Shown here one piece after another: positions 35,914-44,371 of a DNA stretch of 64,000 bases (its first letter is position 1; each line of letters starts with the position of its first letter). Source of the DNA: Flavobacterium sp. LC2016-13 (GTDB lineage: Bacteria; Bacteroidota; Bacteroidia; Flavobacteriales; Flavobacteriaceae). A model generated the notes under the pieces. It was not told the origin of the DNA and made no database searches. It saw only the letters and a list, made by a program, of their open reading frames with translations. The stretch lies in contig NZ_WMDQ01000002.1 of NCBI RefSeq assembly GCF_009707955.1, positions 620,001 to 684,000 of the forward strand, given 5' to 3'. The position numbers and the translations under genes are program-made.

Positions 35914-36387
35914 ATGGTAAACATCGATGATTTTGTAAAAAGGCTCGAAATAATCCTCGATTATTATGCCTTAAATGCTTCTTCTTTTGCAGATAAAATT
36001 GGTGTGCAACGCTCTAGCATGTCGCACCTGCTTTCTGGCAGAAACAAACCAAGTCTTGATTTTGTAATGAAAATTATGGAAGTTTTTCCGGATGTAGATC
36101 TGTATTGGATTTTAAATGGTAAAGGAAGTTTTCCTAAAAATGATGAAACTATACATTCAAAAACAGAAGAAATTATTGAAATTGAAAAATCTTCTGCTCC
36201 TATTCCATCCAATCAAAATATAATTTCATCTAATTTATTTTCGGATATTAGTCAGACAAAAAATGAAAGTACAGAAATAAGAAATTTTTCAGATCCCAAA
36301 AACTCAAATTTTGGCACTGATGAAAATGAAATTGAAAAAATTGTTTTTTTTTATAAAAACGGAACCTTTAAGGTATATAATCCTTAA
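35914..36387 (+). CDS. XRE family helix-turn-helix regulator (likely repressor)
   Basis: This 157-residue protein has a Cro/C1-type HTH at about 6-65 (FADKIGVQRSSMSHLLSGRNKPSLDF, then MEVFPDVDLYWILNGKGSFP). A polar Ser/Glu-rich linker and a short C-terminal IEKIVFFYKNGTFKVY follow. The WILNGKGSFP element is characteristic of a flavobacterial XRE subgroup. The palindromic sites crowding its own promoter and start codon, plus those at the divergent M14 gene, strongly suggest it binds them. Confidence 0.9.
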   Translation: MVNIDDFVKRLEIILDYYALNASSFADKIGVQRSSMSHLLSGRNKPSLDFVMKIMEVFPDVDLYWILNGKGSFPKNDETIHSKTEEIIEIEKSSAPIPSNQNIISSNLFSDISQTKNESTEIRNFSDPKNSNFGTDENEIEKIVFFYKNGTFKVYNP

Positions 36388-36470
36388 TTTGAAATTTTCG
36401 CATATTTGAAAATTTTTTAAAATATTTTTCATTTAAGCGATTCTCACGGAAGCAAAAAAACATCGAAAAT

Positions 36471-37022
36471 TTAGAGTTGGAATCCATTTTCGGGAATTTT
36501 ACCTAAAACTCCTTCATAATGCTTTTTCAAAATCTGCAAATCGGCTTCATAATTTCCAGTAGGAAAAAATGGCGCTCCTAAATTAACTTCTTTCTTTCCC
36601 CAGTCAAAAGCAACAGGAATAATTGGCACATTAGCTTTAAGTGCAATATAATAAAAACCGCTTTTTATTTCTTTAACACCTTTGCGTGTTCCTTCTGGTG
36701 CAACGGCCAAACGAAAAACTTCTTTTCGATCAAAAATCGCCGCAATCGAATCTACTTTATTCAAACCACCTGTACGATCTAATGGCTCGCCTCCTGCACT
36801 TCTAAAATAATATCCGAAAGGAAATTTGAATAATTCTTTTTTTCCAACCCAGTTCATTTCCTTTCCGGAAATCCCACGCGTTAATACTCCCAAGTAAAAA
36901 TCATGATTACTTGTATGGGGCATTACCATCATAACACATTTTTTCACTTCAACATTTTCTAACCCTACTATCTTCCAGCCAATTAACTTATAAAAGATGA
37001 ACTTGTACAATTGTTTCTTCAT
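36471..37022 (-). CDS. 1-acyl-sn-glycerol-3-phosphate acyltransferase-like
   Basis: This 183-residue PlsC-family acyltransferase has HTSNHD (His36, Asp41, the H-x4-D dyad), GEPLDR near 78-83, and PEGTR (109-113). An N-terminal hydrophobic segment may anchor it to the membrane. It should acylate lysophosphatidic acid or a related acceptor. It is shorter than typical PlsC (about 240 residues), a compact form common in Bacteroidota. Convergent with the XRE gene. Confidence 0.87.
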   Translation of the reverse strand: MKKQLYKFIFYKLIGWKIVGLENVEVKKCVMMVMPHTSNHDFYLGVLTRGISGKEMNWVGKKELFKFPFGYYFRSAGGEPLDRTGGLNKVDSIAAIFDRKEVFRLAVAPEGTRKGVKEIKSGFYYIALKANVPIIPVAFDWGKKEVNLGAPFFPTGNYEADLQILKKHYEGVLGKIPENGFQL

Positions 37023-37088
37023 TAAAATTTATTATTTCATGCAAAATAAAAGATTTAAAATGGTAAATTTGAGTAAAACCCGTACAAA

Positions 37089-37754
37089 ATGATCCAAAAA
37101 ATATTTAGTTACATTATTCCAATCAAAATATTTAAAAAAAAATCAGCCCGAAGTAAAACTATTGAAGTTACCTGGGCAAACGGAGAATTAGTTTTAGATT
37201 CTGAAAATACAAATTATTCGTACGGAAGTTTGCAACGTATATTAAGGTATGGTTTACGAAATATTGGTTATGAAAAAATCACCAAGATGAATCATATTTT
37301 ATTATTAGGAGTTGCTGGTGGAAGCGTCATTAAAACTTTGGTTGATGAAGTTGAATATAAAGGTAAAATTACCGGTGTTGAAATTGACTCTGATATGATT
37401 CAGATAGCTAATCAATATTTTAATCTTGACCAAATCAAACAACTTGAAATTATAATTGATGATGCTTTTGAGTTTGTCCTAAAAACCAAAGAAAATTACG
37501 ATTTAATTATTATTGATGTTTTTGAAGATATAAAAATGCCGAATTTTTTATTTGAGACGTTTTTTACGGAACGAATATTATTTCTTTTAAAAAATAAAGG
37601 ATTTGTTATTTTCAATACTATGATATTAGATGAAGCACATAATGTGCGGAATAGAAAGTATATTTCAGAAATAAATCCTAAATTGTTTACCTCAAAAATG
37701 TTGCCTCGCGTAGAAGTTCACAACGAATTAATAATCATTGAAAAAGTCGCTTAA
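37089..37754 (+). CDS. spermidine-synthase-fold methyltransferase-like protein
   Basis: This 221-residue protein has the Rossmann core of spermidine-synthase-like proteins: HILLLGVAGGSVIKTL (about 73-88), GVEIDSDMIQIANQYF and DAFEFVLKTKENYDLIIIDVFED. The gate-keeping loop and aminopropyl-transfer Asp/Gln motifs of true SpeE enzymes are not evident, so a SAM-dependent methyltransferase is equally possible. It lies about 9 kb from the polyamine genes and 11 nt before an M23 peptidase gene. Confidence 0.7.
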   Translation: MIQKIFSYIIPIKIFKKKSARSKTIEVTWANGELVLDSENTNYSYGSLQRILRYGLRNIGYEKITKMNHILLLGVAGGSVIKTLVDEVEYKGKITGVEIDSDMIQIANQYFNLDQIKQLEIIIDDAFEFVLKTKENYDLIIIDVFEDIKMPNFLFETFFTERILFLLKNKGFVIFNTMILDEAHNVRNRKYISEINPKLFTSKMLPRVEVHNELIIIEKVA

Positions 37755-37765
37755 TTTACCATTTT

Positions 37766-38443
37766 ATGAAGACCCTAGTTTCTATTTTAAAAGCTTTACC
37801 CCCTACTAAAGTTATCGATTCGAGTATAGAATTTTCAAAATATATAGCTTTGGATTTATCCGTTACCAATCAGGAATTGGTTGAGAAAAAACCCGAAAAT
37901 GCTACTGAATTTGAAGCTTTTATTTCGAATTATTTAAAAAAAAACAATGCAGAAGTTGCTTATGGCGGCTATATTGAAGGACGGAATTTATATCAAAGAA
38001 GTACCATTTTTAAAAATGAATCGAATCCTGAACGTAATATTCATATCGGTCTTGATTTATGGTGCAAAGAAGGCACCACAATTTTAGCGCCTATAGATGG
38101 TAAAGTGCATAGTTTTAAAGACAATGTAGGACTGGGAGATTATGGCCCAACGATTATTTTGGAACATGAAATTGAAAATGAAAAATTTTATACTTTATAC
38201 GGACATTTATCGTTAGAAAGTATACAAGACCTTACCGTTGGGACAATTTTCAGAAAAGGCGAAAGTTTTGCAACCTTTGGAAATTCGGCAGTTAATGGAG
38301 ATTATGCTCCACACCTACATTTTCAGATTATAAATAATATCGAAAATTATAATGGTGATTATCCAGGAGTTTGTAACATAAACGACTTAAACTTTTATAT
38401 TGAAAACTGTCCCGACCCAAACTTATTATTAAAAATAACTTAA
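37766..38443 (+). CDS. M23 family (LytM-type) peptidase
   Basis: This 225-residue metallopeptidase-fold protein has the zinc residues HIGLD (His93, Asp97), GHLS with His147, and the terminal PHLHF pair (His183, His185). Lysine- and glycine-rich elements follow the lysostaphin fold (APIDGKVHSF). It lacks a signal peptide and SH3 domain, so it may be cytoplasmic or a homologue with altered target. It abuts the following lipoprotein gene with no gap. Confidence 0.87.
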   Translation: MKTLVSILKALPPTKVIDSSIEFSKYIALDLSVTNQELVEKKPENATEFEAFISNYLKKNNAEVAYGGYIEGRNLYQRSTIFKNESNPERNIHIGLDLWCKEGTTILAPIDGKVHSFKDNVGLGDYGPTIILEHEIENEKFYTLYGHLSLESIQDLTVGTIFRKGESFATFGNSAVNGDYAPHLHFQIINNIENYNGDYPGVCNINDLNFYIENCPDPNLLLKIT

Positions 38444-38449
38444 ATGATT

Positions 38450-38923
38450 ATGAAGAAAGCGGGATTGATTATATGTTTGTTGTTGCTAATTGGTTGTAAA
38501 TCGAAAAACATCAGTAGAGACACAGAAGATTTAAAAATTAAAAAAGTTGTTTCGACTGAAGTTAGCTCAGATCAACAAAGAAAAGCTTATGATTTAGGCA
38601 AACGAGTTTTAGAAACTTGTAATACATCAAAATTTAAACCTTTTAACGAAACAGAAGTTACCCAGTCTGTAATGGAAAATACAACTGAAGAACGATTGAC
38701 AAAAACCTGTCAAAGGTTTAGACAATATTATGGAAGTTTTGTTGATTTGAAATTAGATGGAGTTTATAAAACAAAACAAGAGACTATTTATCGATACCAT
38801 GCTGTATATACAAAAAAAGTAGCTAACAAAGAATTACGTGTTTTTGTGAATGAAAATAATTTAGTTTCTGCCATAAAATCAATGGACTGGGATGAAAAAT
38901 TTGAGTCTCAAATAACAGATTAA
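38450..38923 (+). CDS. lipoprotein of unknown function
   Basis: The ATG at 38450 gives 157 residues; an ATG two codons earlier (38444) is directly after the M23 stop. The N-terminus is MKKAGLIICLLLLIGCKSKN, with the lipobox LIGC, so it is a lipid-anchored envelope protein. The mature part has no recognised domain; two Cys in the middle (LETCNTSKF and LTKTCQRF) could form a disulfide. Confidence 0.65.
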   Translation: MKKAGLIICLLLLIGCKSKNISRDTEDLKIKKVVSTEVSSDQQRKAYDLGKRVLETCNTSKFKPFNETEVTQSVMENTTEERLTKTCQRFRQYYGSFVDLKLDGVYKTKQETIYRYHAVYTKKVANKELRVFVNENNLVSAIKSMDWDEKFESQITD

Positions 38924-38936
38924 AAAATCTAAAAAT

Positions 38937-39461
38937 ATGAATATAAAATTCCCTCTTTTTGTGTTATTGTTTATCTCAGCTATAACAAATGCTCAGCAAA
39001 CCATGATTGTAAATGGTTCTAAACCTTTCTCAGCAACACAAAATTATACTTTTATCTGCGAGAAATATGCTTTTACGGGCGAAGTAAATGTTCAGGTTGC
39101 AAAAACAGAAAAAGGAGGAATTTTAAAATTAACAATTGCAACATCAAACGGCAAAACCAAAATTGCCGGAGGTGTTTATGTCGATTTGGCAAATGCAGAT
39201 GTTATTGCCTGCACTGATAAAAACGTTAAAGAATCTGCTGATGGTAAAACAACCTCTTACTATTATTTTACTCCGGCAGAAATGAATAAACTTAAAAAGA
39301 CTGATATCAAGGCAATTAGATTTATAATTACAGGAAGTTCAAATACCTTTGGTGATCAAACAGGATATTTTACGGCACAAAACAAAATATCTTATTTTTC
39401 TACCGCTTACGATCAATCAAAAAAAACATTCGATACGGCCAAAGAAATTAGTGTTTTATAA
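38937..39461 (+). CDS. secreted protein of unknown function
   Basis: This 174-residue protein has a signal peptide (KFPLFVLLFISAITNAQ). The mature part is beta-rich, with TMIVNGSKPFSATQNYTFICEKYAFTGEV and later KKTDIKAIRFIITG. I recognise no family. It is 13 nt after the lipoprotein gene on the same strand, so it is a possible envelope partner. Confidence 0.6.
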   Translation: MNIKFPLFVLLFISAITNAQQTMIVNGSKPFSATQNYTFICEKYAFTGEVNVQVAKTEKGGILKLTIATSNGKTKIAGGVYVDLANADVIACTDKNVKESADGKTTSYYYFTPAEMNKLKKTDIKAIRFIITGSSNTFGDQTGYFTAQNKISYFSTAYDQSKKTFDTAKEISVL

Positions 39462-39509
39462 AGATTTTTTAATGTAATAAATCTTATATTTATAAACTAA
39501 ACGTATTTT

Positions 39510-39980
39510 ATGAACTCAAACGAAAAACTTATAGAAAAATTCTACTCTGCTTTTGCAAACGCTGATTACAAAACAATGAGCGAATGCTACCACCCAAAAA
39601 TTCATTTTATAGATCCAGCTTTTGGCTTACTAAAAGAAGGACAAGTTTCTCGCATGTGGCAAATGCTGCTTTTAAGAAGCAAAGGAAATTTAAAGATCGA
39701 ATTCTCCAATATTAAAGCCGATGATTTTACCGGTTCAGCAAATTGGGTCGCAACTTATAATTTCAGTAAAACCAATAGAAACGTCATTAATAAAATTGCT
39801 GCCGAATTTGTTTTTCAAGATGGCTTAATCATCAAACACACTGATAATTTTGATGTTTGGAGATGGTCAAAACAAGCCTTCGGAGTTACAGGATATTTAT
39901 TAGGCTGGACAGGTTTTTTTCAGAATAAAATAAAAGAGCAGGCATTATTGTCACTGAGAAAATTTCAGGAATCAAAATAA
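39510..39980 (+). CDS. nuclear transport factor 2 (SnoaL-like) family protein
   Basis: This 156-residue cone-shaped NTF2/SnoaL-fold protein begins EKLIEKFYSAFANADYKTMSECYHPKIHFIDPAFG, has FVFQDGLIIKHTDNFDVWRWSKQ in the centre, and ends with a basic helix. The family includes isomerases and dehydratases but most members are unassigned. Its stop is followed by a long intergenic hairpin region. Confidence 0.8.
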   Translation: MNSNEKLIEKFYSAFANADYKTMSECYHPKIHFIDPAFGLLKEGQVSRMWQMLLLRSKGNLKIEFSNIKADDFTGSANWVATYNFSKTNRNVINKIAAEFVFQDGLIIKHTDNFDVWRWSKQAFGVTGYLLGWTGFFQNKIKEQALLSLRKFQESK

Positions 39981-40039
39981 CTTTCATCTTTTACAATTTA
40001 ATTTTGTGAAGCAGAACTATCACGGTTTTTTCAAGACCA

Positions 40040-40110
40040 TTAGTTCCCGCTTTCGCCTTTATCTTTGTTCGTTCCTCTCAAAGGATACCGGCTCTATCGG
40101 GGCTAAACAA
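40040..40110. repeat. hairpin repeat, family B copy 1
   Basis: The arms TAGTTCCCGCTTTCG and GCTCTATCGGGGCTA flank a pyrimidine-rich loop. The same ends, TCCCGCTTTCG and CTCTATCGGGGCTA (reverse strand), occur in the element at 53187-53282. The loops differ, so this is a dispersed family. Confidence 0.75.
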
Positions 40111-40138
40111 GAACCAATAGCGATTTTTAAGAAATAGT

Positions 40139-40185
40139 AAATCCGACATTTTTATTCTGAAGTCTCAGACAAAAATGTCGGATTT
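40139..40185. repeat. hairpin, possible terminator of MdaB-like gene
   Basis: Stem AAATCCGACATTTTT (40139-40153) / AAAAATGTCGGATTT (40171-40185) directly after the minus-strand stop at 40193. The base pairing is long but the T-run is weak. Confidence 0.6.
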
Positions 40186-40192
40186 GTAGTTT

Positions 40193-40798
40193 CTATAAAT
40201 TAAAAACTTTAGCCAAATGTTTAGGATAATTTTCAAGATCATTTTCTATAGTTCCACTTTTAAAAATATCAAAACAATTATAATCAGGTGAAATATCGAA
40301 ACCACAAAAACGGTAATTACTCGAAATATTCAAAAATAAATCTGATGTTGTTTTTCCTTCCATAAATTTTTGATTAGCATTTCCAAAAGCTTCAGACGGC
40401 GCATTCCAGGTTGCACAAATCATAAACTTCTTTCCATGTAATTTTCCACCACTTCCATATTGTCTTGTTAAATCTTCCCTTGTTCTTCCATCTCCCGAAA
40501 GAAATTTTTGACTATGCAATCCACTATTAAAAACTTCATCTGCATATTTTTTATAAATCCACGGTGCACCAAACCAATTTACCGGAGTTTGCAAAATAAC
40601 AATATCTGATTTTAAATGTTTTTCTACTTCATCATCAGCATTATACCCATCTTCGACTTTTGTTTCAAGAACCTCATAATTCTTAGTTTCAAAAAAATGC
40701 TTAGCTTTTTCAACAAAGGAATTATTCAATTTTCCTTCTGTCCAATTTGGGTAAGTTAAATGTGTATTGATTAATAGTACTTTTTTCTGTTTTTCCAT
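40193..40798 (-). CDS. NAD(P)H-dependent oxidoreductase, MdaB/flavodoxin-like
   Basis: This 201-residue flavodoxin-like fold protein starts VLLINTHLTYPNWTEGKLN, with QTPVNWFGAPWIYKKYADEVF in the middle and SGGKLHGKKFMICATWNAP near 117-135. This is the pattern of MdaB-type quinone or azo reductases that bind FMN or FAD. It probably protects against quinones or electrophiles. An AraC regulator lies 121 nt upstream on the same strand, a likely control gene. Confidence 0.85.
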   Translation of the reverse strand: MEKQKKVLLINTHLTYPNWTEGKLNNSFVEKAKHFFETKNYEVLETKVEDGYNADDEVEKHLKSDIVILQTPVNWFGAPWIYKKYADEVFNSGLHSQKFLSGDGRTREDLTRQYGSGGKLHGKKFMICATWNAPSEAFGNANQKFMEGKTTSDLFLNISSNYRFCGFDISPDYNCFDIFKSGTIENDLENYPKHLAKVFNL

Positions 40799-40919
40799 TT
40801 TAATATTTTTTACTCAGCAAAAGTAAAAATGGATGATCGGACAGGAAGAAACAAACTACCAGTAAAAAAGAAACAAATTACTGATAAAAAAACGCTGTAT
40901 TTTTTTGAGTTTTGGAATA

Positions 40920-41783
40920 TTATTGATGATTGCTATTTATTTGTTCCCTATATTCTTTAGGAGTTAAATTGACTTGCTTTTTGAAAAACTTAGAAAAGTA
41001 GTTAGGATACTCAAAACCTAATTCATAAGCAACCTCGGTATTATTCATCGAATTATTTTTCTCTAATAATTCTTTTGCTCTTTTTATGACAAATTCATGA
41101 ATGTTTTCAAGAGCCGATTTATTTGTAAAATGTTTAATAATATCTCCCAAATAATTTGGAGTCAAACCCAATTGATCTGCAAAATACTGAACATTAGGAA
41201 GTTGTTTTACAGGTTGATTATAATAATCTTTTAAACTTTGTTGAAAATCAGATACAATACGATTGTATTGTTTTGGATTTGTAGAAAATTGTCTGATATA
41301 AAAAGATTCAACTACAGAAATCAAAACATTGACATAAGAAAGTAAAACACCAAAACTTCCTTTTTCGCTTTTGTAATATTTAAACATTAAACTAAAAATA
41401 GAAGTTATTTCCTCTACTTCACTTTGCGTTAAATATAAGGCTTCATGTTGTCCGTAATCAAGATAAGTTTTGAATAGAAATCTATTTTCATCTATTAGCT
41501 TTTTAGAAAGTTGCACATACATTCCTGTATAGTTAGGTTCAACATCCCAGCCATTTACCATGTGAGGACTACTGAAAAAAATAGCGGTTATAGGTTTTGG
41601 AATTGTTACTGATTTATCAATATAATCAATTTTTATAGAAATACGATAAAAATCAGCCATTACCGGTTCCGATTGTGAACGCATATTTTTAGAATCATAA
41701 TAACCAATATCAATGTCGTTATCGATTGGTTTTTTTAATCCAACATATTCGTTAAACGATTCGAATTCCTTAAAGATTTTCAT
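40920..41783 (-). CDS. AraC family transcriptional regulator
   Basis: This 287-residue regulator has an N-terminal ligand-type domain (about 1-180, beta-rich) and a C-terminal AraC HTH pair (about 190-285) containing QYFADQLGLTPNYLGDIIKHF and EVAYELGFEYPNYFSKFFKK. It probably controls the MdaB-like gene 121 nt downstream. The inducer is unknown. Confidence 0.88.
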   Translation of the reverse strand: MKIFKEFESFNEYVGLKKPIDNDIDIGYYDSKNMRSQSEPVMADFYRISIKIDYIDKSVTIPKPITAIFFSSPHMVNGWDVEPNYTGMYVQLSKKLIDENRFLFKTYLDYGQHEALYLTQSEVEEITSIFSLMFKYYKSEKGSFGVLLSYVNVLISVVESFYIRQFSTNPKQYNRIVSDFQQSLKDYYNQPVKQLPNVQYFADQLGLTPNYLGDIIKHFTNKSALENIHEFVIKRAKELLEKNNSMNNTEVAYELGFEYPNYFSKFFKKQVNLTPKEYREQINSNHQ

Positions 41784-41839
41784 TTTATTATAATTCTGGT
41801 TTCGACAAAGGTTAGAAAAAAATCAAGAAACTACTAATC

Positions 41840-41987
41840 ATTTTACCGCAAAGAACGCTAACTGTTTTATCTTGTATAATGTTAAAAACACACAAAGTTC
41901 GCAAAGCTTATTAGATTTAGCTTTGCGAACTTTACATTTTTTATAAAACCTCAAATATAAATACTTAGTGTTTCTTTGCGGTAAAAT
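41840..41987. repeat. nested inverted repeat element
   Basis: Outer arms ATTTTACCGCAAAGA (41840-41854) and TCTTTGCGGTAAAAT (41973-41987). Inner perfect 15-bp arms AAAGTTCGCAAAGCT / AGCTTTGCGAACTTT (41894-41908 and 41919-41933). It sits between the AraC and aminotransferase genes, upstream of the regulator. Confidence 0.85.
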
Positions 41988-42007
41988 AACGCTACAATAA
42001 AATAGTA

Positions 42008-43495
42008 CTACGATTTAAACCAGCCGGCAACCAATTCATCTTCAAATGAATTCGCATTTTTATGAATAAACTCGTTTGTGCTTTTATTATAAGAATAATC
42101 TAAAGCCCATGTTTTATGATTTTTAGCCAAATCTTTAATACTATCACAAACAAAAGCAATTTCTTCGTCAGTAGTTGTTGGGTGAATCGACATTCTGATC
42201 CATCCCGGTTTTTTGATTAAATCTCCAATCGTAATTTCATTAACCAATTTATTCGAAGTTTCCTGATCTACGTGTAATAAAAAATGACCGTAAGTTCCCG
42301 CGCAACTGCATCCTCCTCTGGTTTGAACTCCAAATTTATCATTCAATAATTTTACACCTAAATTAAAATGCAAATCTTCAATAAAAAATGAAATTACACC
42401 CAAACGGTTTTTATGTTGTCCTGCTAAAATTCTGATATTTGGTACAGTATCCAATTCATTAAAAACATAATCAACAATTTCATGTTCACGTTGCAAAATG
42501 TTTTCAATTCCCATTTCTTCCTTTAGCTCAATTGCCAAAGCGGTTTTTATAACCTGAAGGAAACCAGGAGTTCCGCCATCTTCGCGATCCTCGATATTGT
42601 CAATATATTTATGTTCTCCCCAAGGATTTGTCCAGCTTACCGTTCCTCCACCCGGACAATCAGGAATCATATTATTGTATAATTTTTTATTAAAAATCAA
42701 AACTCCCGAAGTTCCGGGTCCACCTAAAAATTTGTGTGGCGAAAAGAAAATAGCATCAAGATACGATTCAGGATCTTCAGGATGCATATCAATTTCTACA
42801 TAAGGTCCTGAGCAGGCAAAATCTACAAAACAAACACCATTATGTTGATGCATTAATTTGGCAGCTTCATGAAAAGGTGTTTTTAAACCTGTAACATTCG
42901 AACAGGAAGTAATCGAAGCAATTTTGATTGTTCTATCTTCGTATTTATCAAGCAATTGAGCTAAATTATCCAAGCAAAAAAGTCCTTTTTCGCAAGACGG
43001 AATAATTTCAACATCTGCAATTGTTTCTAACCAGGAAGTTTGATTTGAATGATGTTCCATATGTGAAATAAAAACAACCGGTTTTTTTTCAGCAGGAACT
43101 GTTATAAAATCTTTTAAATTTTCCGGAATTTTTAAACCCAGAATACGTTGAAATTTATTGATAACGCCTGTCATTCCTGTTCCATCTGTAATCAAAACAT
43201 CATCATTATTAGCATTAGTATGACGCTTAATAATATTTCTGGCATGATGATACGCTTTTGTCATGGCAGTACCTGACACGGTAGTTTCAGTATGTGTATT
43301 GGCTACAAAAGGCCCAAATTCATTAAGAAGTTTATCTTCAATTGGGCGATATAATCTTCCGCTGGCAGTCCAATCGGTGTAAATAATCTGTTTTTTTCCG
43401 TAAGGAGATGTAAATTCCTGATTAATTCCGACAATATTTTTTCTAAAATCCTGAAAATAGGTTTCTAAAGTGATGGTATTATTTTTGCTATTCAT
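42008..43495 (-). CDS. class V aminotransferase-fold PLP enzyme (cysteine-desulfurase-like)
   Basis: This 495-residue PLP enzyme begins IYTDWTASGRLYRPIEDKLL. It has FISHMEHHSNQTSW and CFVDFACSGPYVEID, the PLP lysine in FFSPHKFLGGPGTSG, and GCSCAGTYG near the C-terminus, where the cysteine could be the sulfur-transfer residue. It resembles SufS/NifS-like proteins, but the loop around Cys is unusual, so the exact activity is uncertain. A -7 box (plus-strand CAAATATA at 43516-43523) lies 20 bp upstream. Confidence 0.82.
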   Translation of the reverse strand: MNSKNNTITLETYFQDFRKNIVGINQEFTSPYGKKQIIYTDWTASGRLYRPIEDKLLNEFGPFVANTHTETTVSGTAMTKAYHHARNIIKRHTNANNDDVLITDGTGMTGVINKFQRILGLKIPENLKDFITVPAEKKPVVFISHMEHHSNQTSWLETIADVEIIPSCEKGLFCLDNLAQLLDKYEDRTIKIASITSCSNVTGLKTPFHEAAKLMHQHNGVCFVDFACSGPYVEIDMHPEDPESYLDAIFFSPHKFLGGPGTSGVLIFNKKLYNNMIPDCPGGGTVSWTNPWGEHKYIDNIEDREDGGTPGFLQVIKTALAIELKEEMGIENILQREHEIVDYVFNELDTVPNIRILAGQHKNRLGVISFFIEDLHFNLGVKLLNDKFGVQTRGGCSCAGTYGHFLLHVDQETSNKLVNEITIGDLIKKPGWIRMSIHPTTTDEEIAFVCDSIKDLAKNHKTWALDYSYNKSTNEFIHKNANSFEDELVAGWFKS

Positions 43496-43674
43496 TAGTG
43501 TGCCTAGTTTGATTGCAAATATATTGCTTTTTTATAGAATTGTGAATTTATCAATTATAAACTTCAAACATTAAACAACCTTTTAGTATCTTTAGTTAAA
43601 TGGTCTTTTTTTAATTAATTTATCATAATATTCTATCAGATTAATAGGGCATATAAACTTAACTCTAAACATTT

Positions 43675-44205
43675 ATGCAAAATTTATCAGTAGCCACTTT
43701 TGGTGGTGGATGCTTTTGGTGTATAGAAGCTGTTATTCAGCGTTTAAAAGGAATAGAATCCGTAAAATCAGTATATTCGGGAGGTTTTATTAAAAATCCA
43801 CCCTATCGGGAAGTTTGTACTGGCAGAACCGGACACGCAGAAGTCATACAAGTTACCTTTGATCCTGACATAATTTCATATCATGATTTGGTTTTTATAT
43901 TTATGACAAGTCATGATCCAACGACGTTAAATCGTCAGGGTGCAGACAGTGGTACTCAATATCGTTCTATTGTTTTATATCATGATGATGAGCAAAAAAG
44001 CATTGCTGCTCAGGTTTTTGAAGAAGTAAAAGCTTTTTATGAAGATCCGATTGTAACTGAATTAAAAGCTTTTGAAGTTTTTTATAATGCTGAAGAAGAC
44101 CATCAAAACTATTACAATAATAATCAGGAAGCGCGTTATTGTCAAATCGTAATCGATCCGAAAGTACAGAAATTAAAAAAAATGTACGCTGATAAATTAA
44201 TTTAA
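43675..44205 (+). CDS. msrA: peptide-methionine (S)-S-oxide reductase
   Basis: This 176-residue MsrA reduces methionine-S-sulfoxide in proteins. It has GGGCFWCIEAVI, with catalytic Cys13 in GCFW, the GGFIKNPPYREVCTGRTGHAEVIQV core, and DPTTLNRQGADSGTQYRS. A resolving Cys follows near the C-terminus (ARYCQIV). Length and motifs are standard. Confidence 0.95.
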   Translation: MQNLSVATFGGGCFWCIEAVIQRLKGIESVKSVYSGGFIKNPPYREVCTGRTGHAEVIQVTFDPDIISYHDLVFIFMTSHDPTTLNRQGADSGTQYRSIVLYHDDEQKSIAAQVFEEVKAFYEDPIVTELKAFEVFYNAEEDHQNYYNNNQEARYCQIVIDPKVQKLKKMYADKLI

Positions 44206-44210
44206 AAAAG

Positions 44211-44359
44211 TTTAGCCACAGATTAAAAATGATTTACACAGATTATTTAAATGTTTATTCCACACAGATTTAAGCAGATTTATTTATTTCTAAATTTAAA
44301 AAATCTGCTTAAATCTGTAGAATCTGCGAGAAACAAAAACATTTTAATCTGTGGTTAAA
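44211..44359. repeat. nested inverted repeat element
   Basis: Outer arms TTTAGCCACAGATTAAAA (44211-44228) and ATTTTAATCTGTGGTTAAA (44341-44359, one mismatch). Inner perfect 18-bp arms ACAGATTTAAGCAGATTT (44264-44281) and its complement (44301-44318). It fills the msrA-selO gap and covers an in-frame GTG at 44351. Confidence 0.85.
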
Positions 44360-44371
44360 AATAAAACTCAA

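Noticed and set aside
37089..37754. A true spermidine synthase as part of polyamine synthesis
   Set aside because: The Rossmann core fits the fold, but the aminopropyl-transfer motifs are not visible and it is 9 kb from the decarboxylase.
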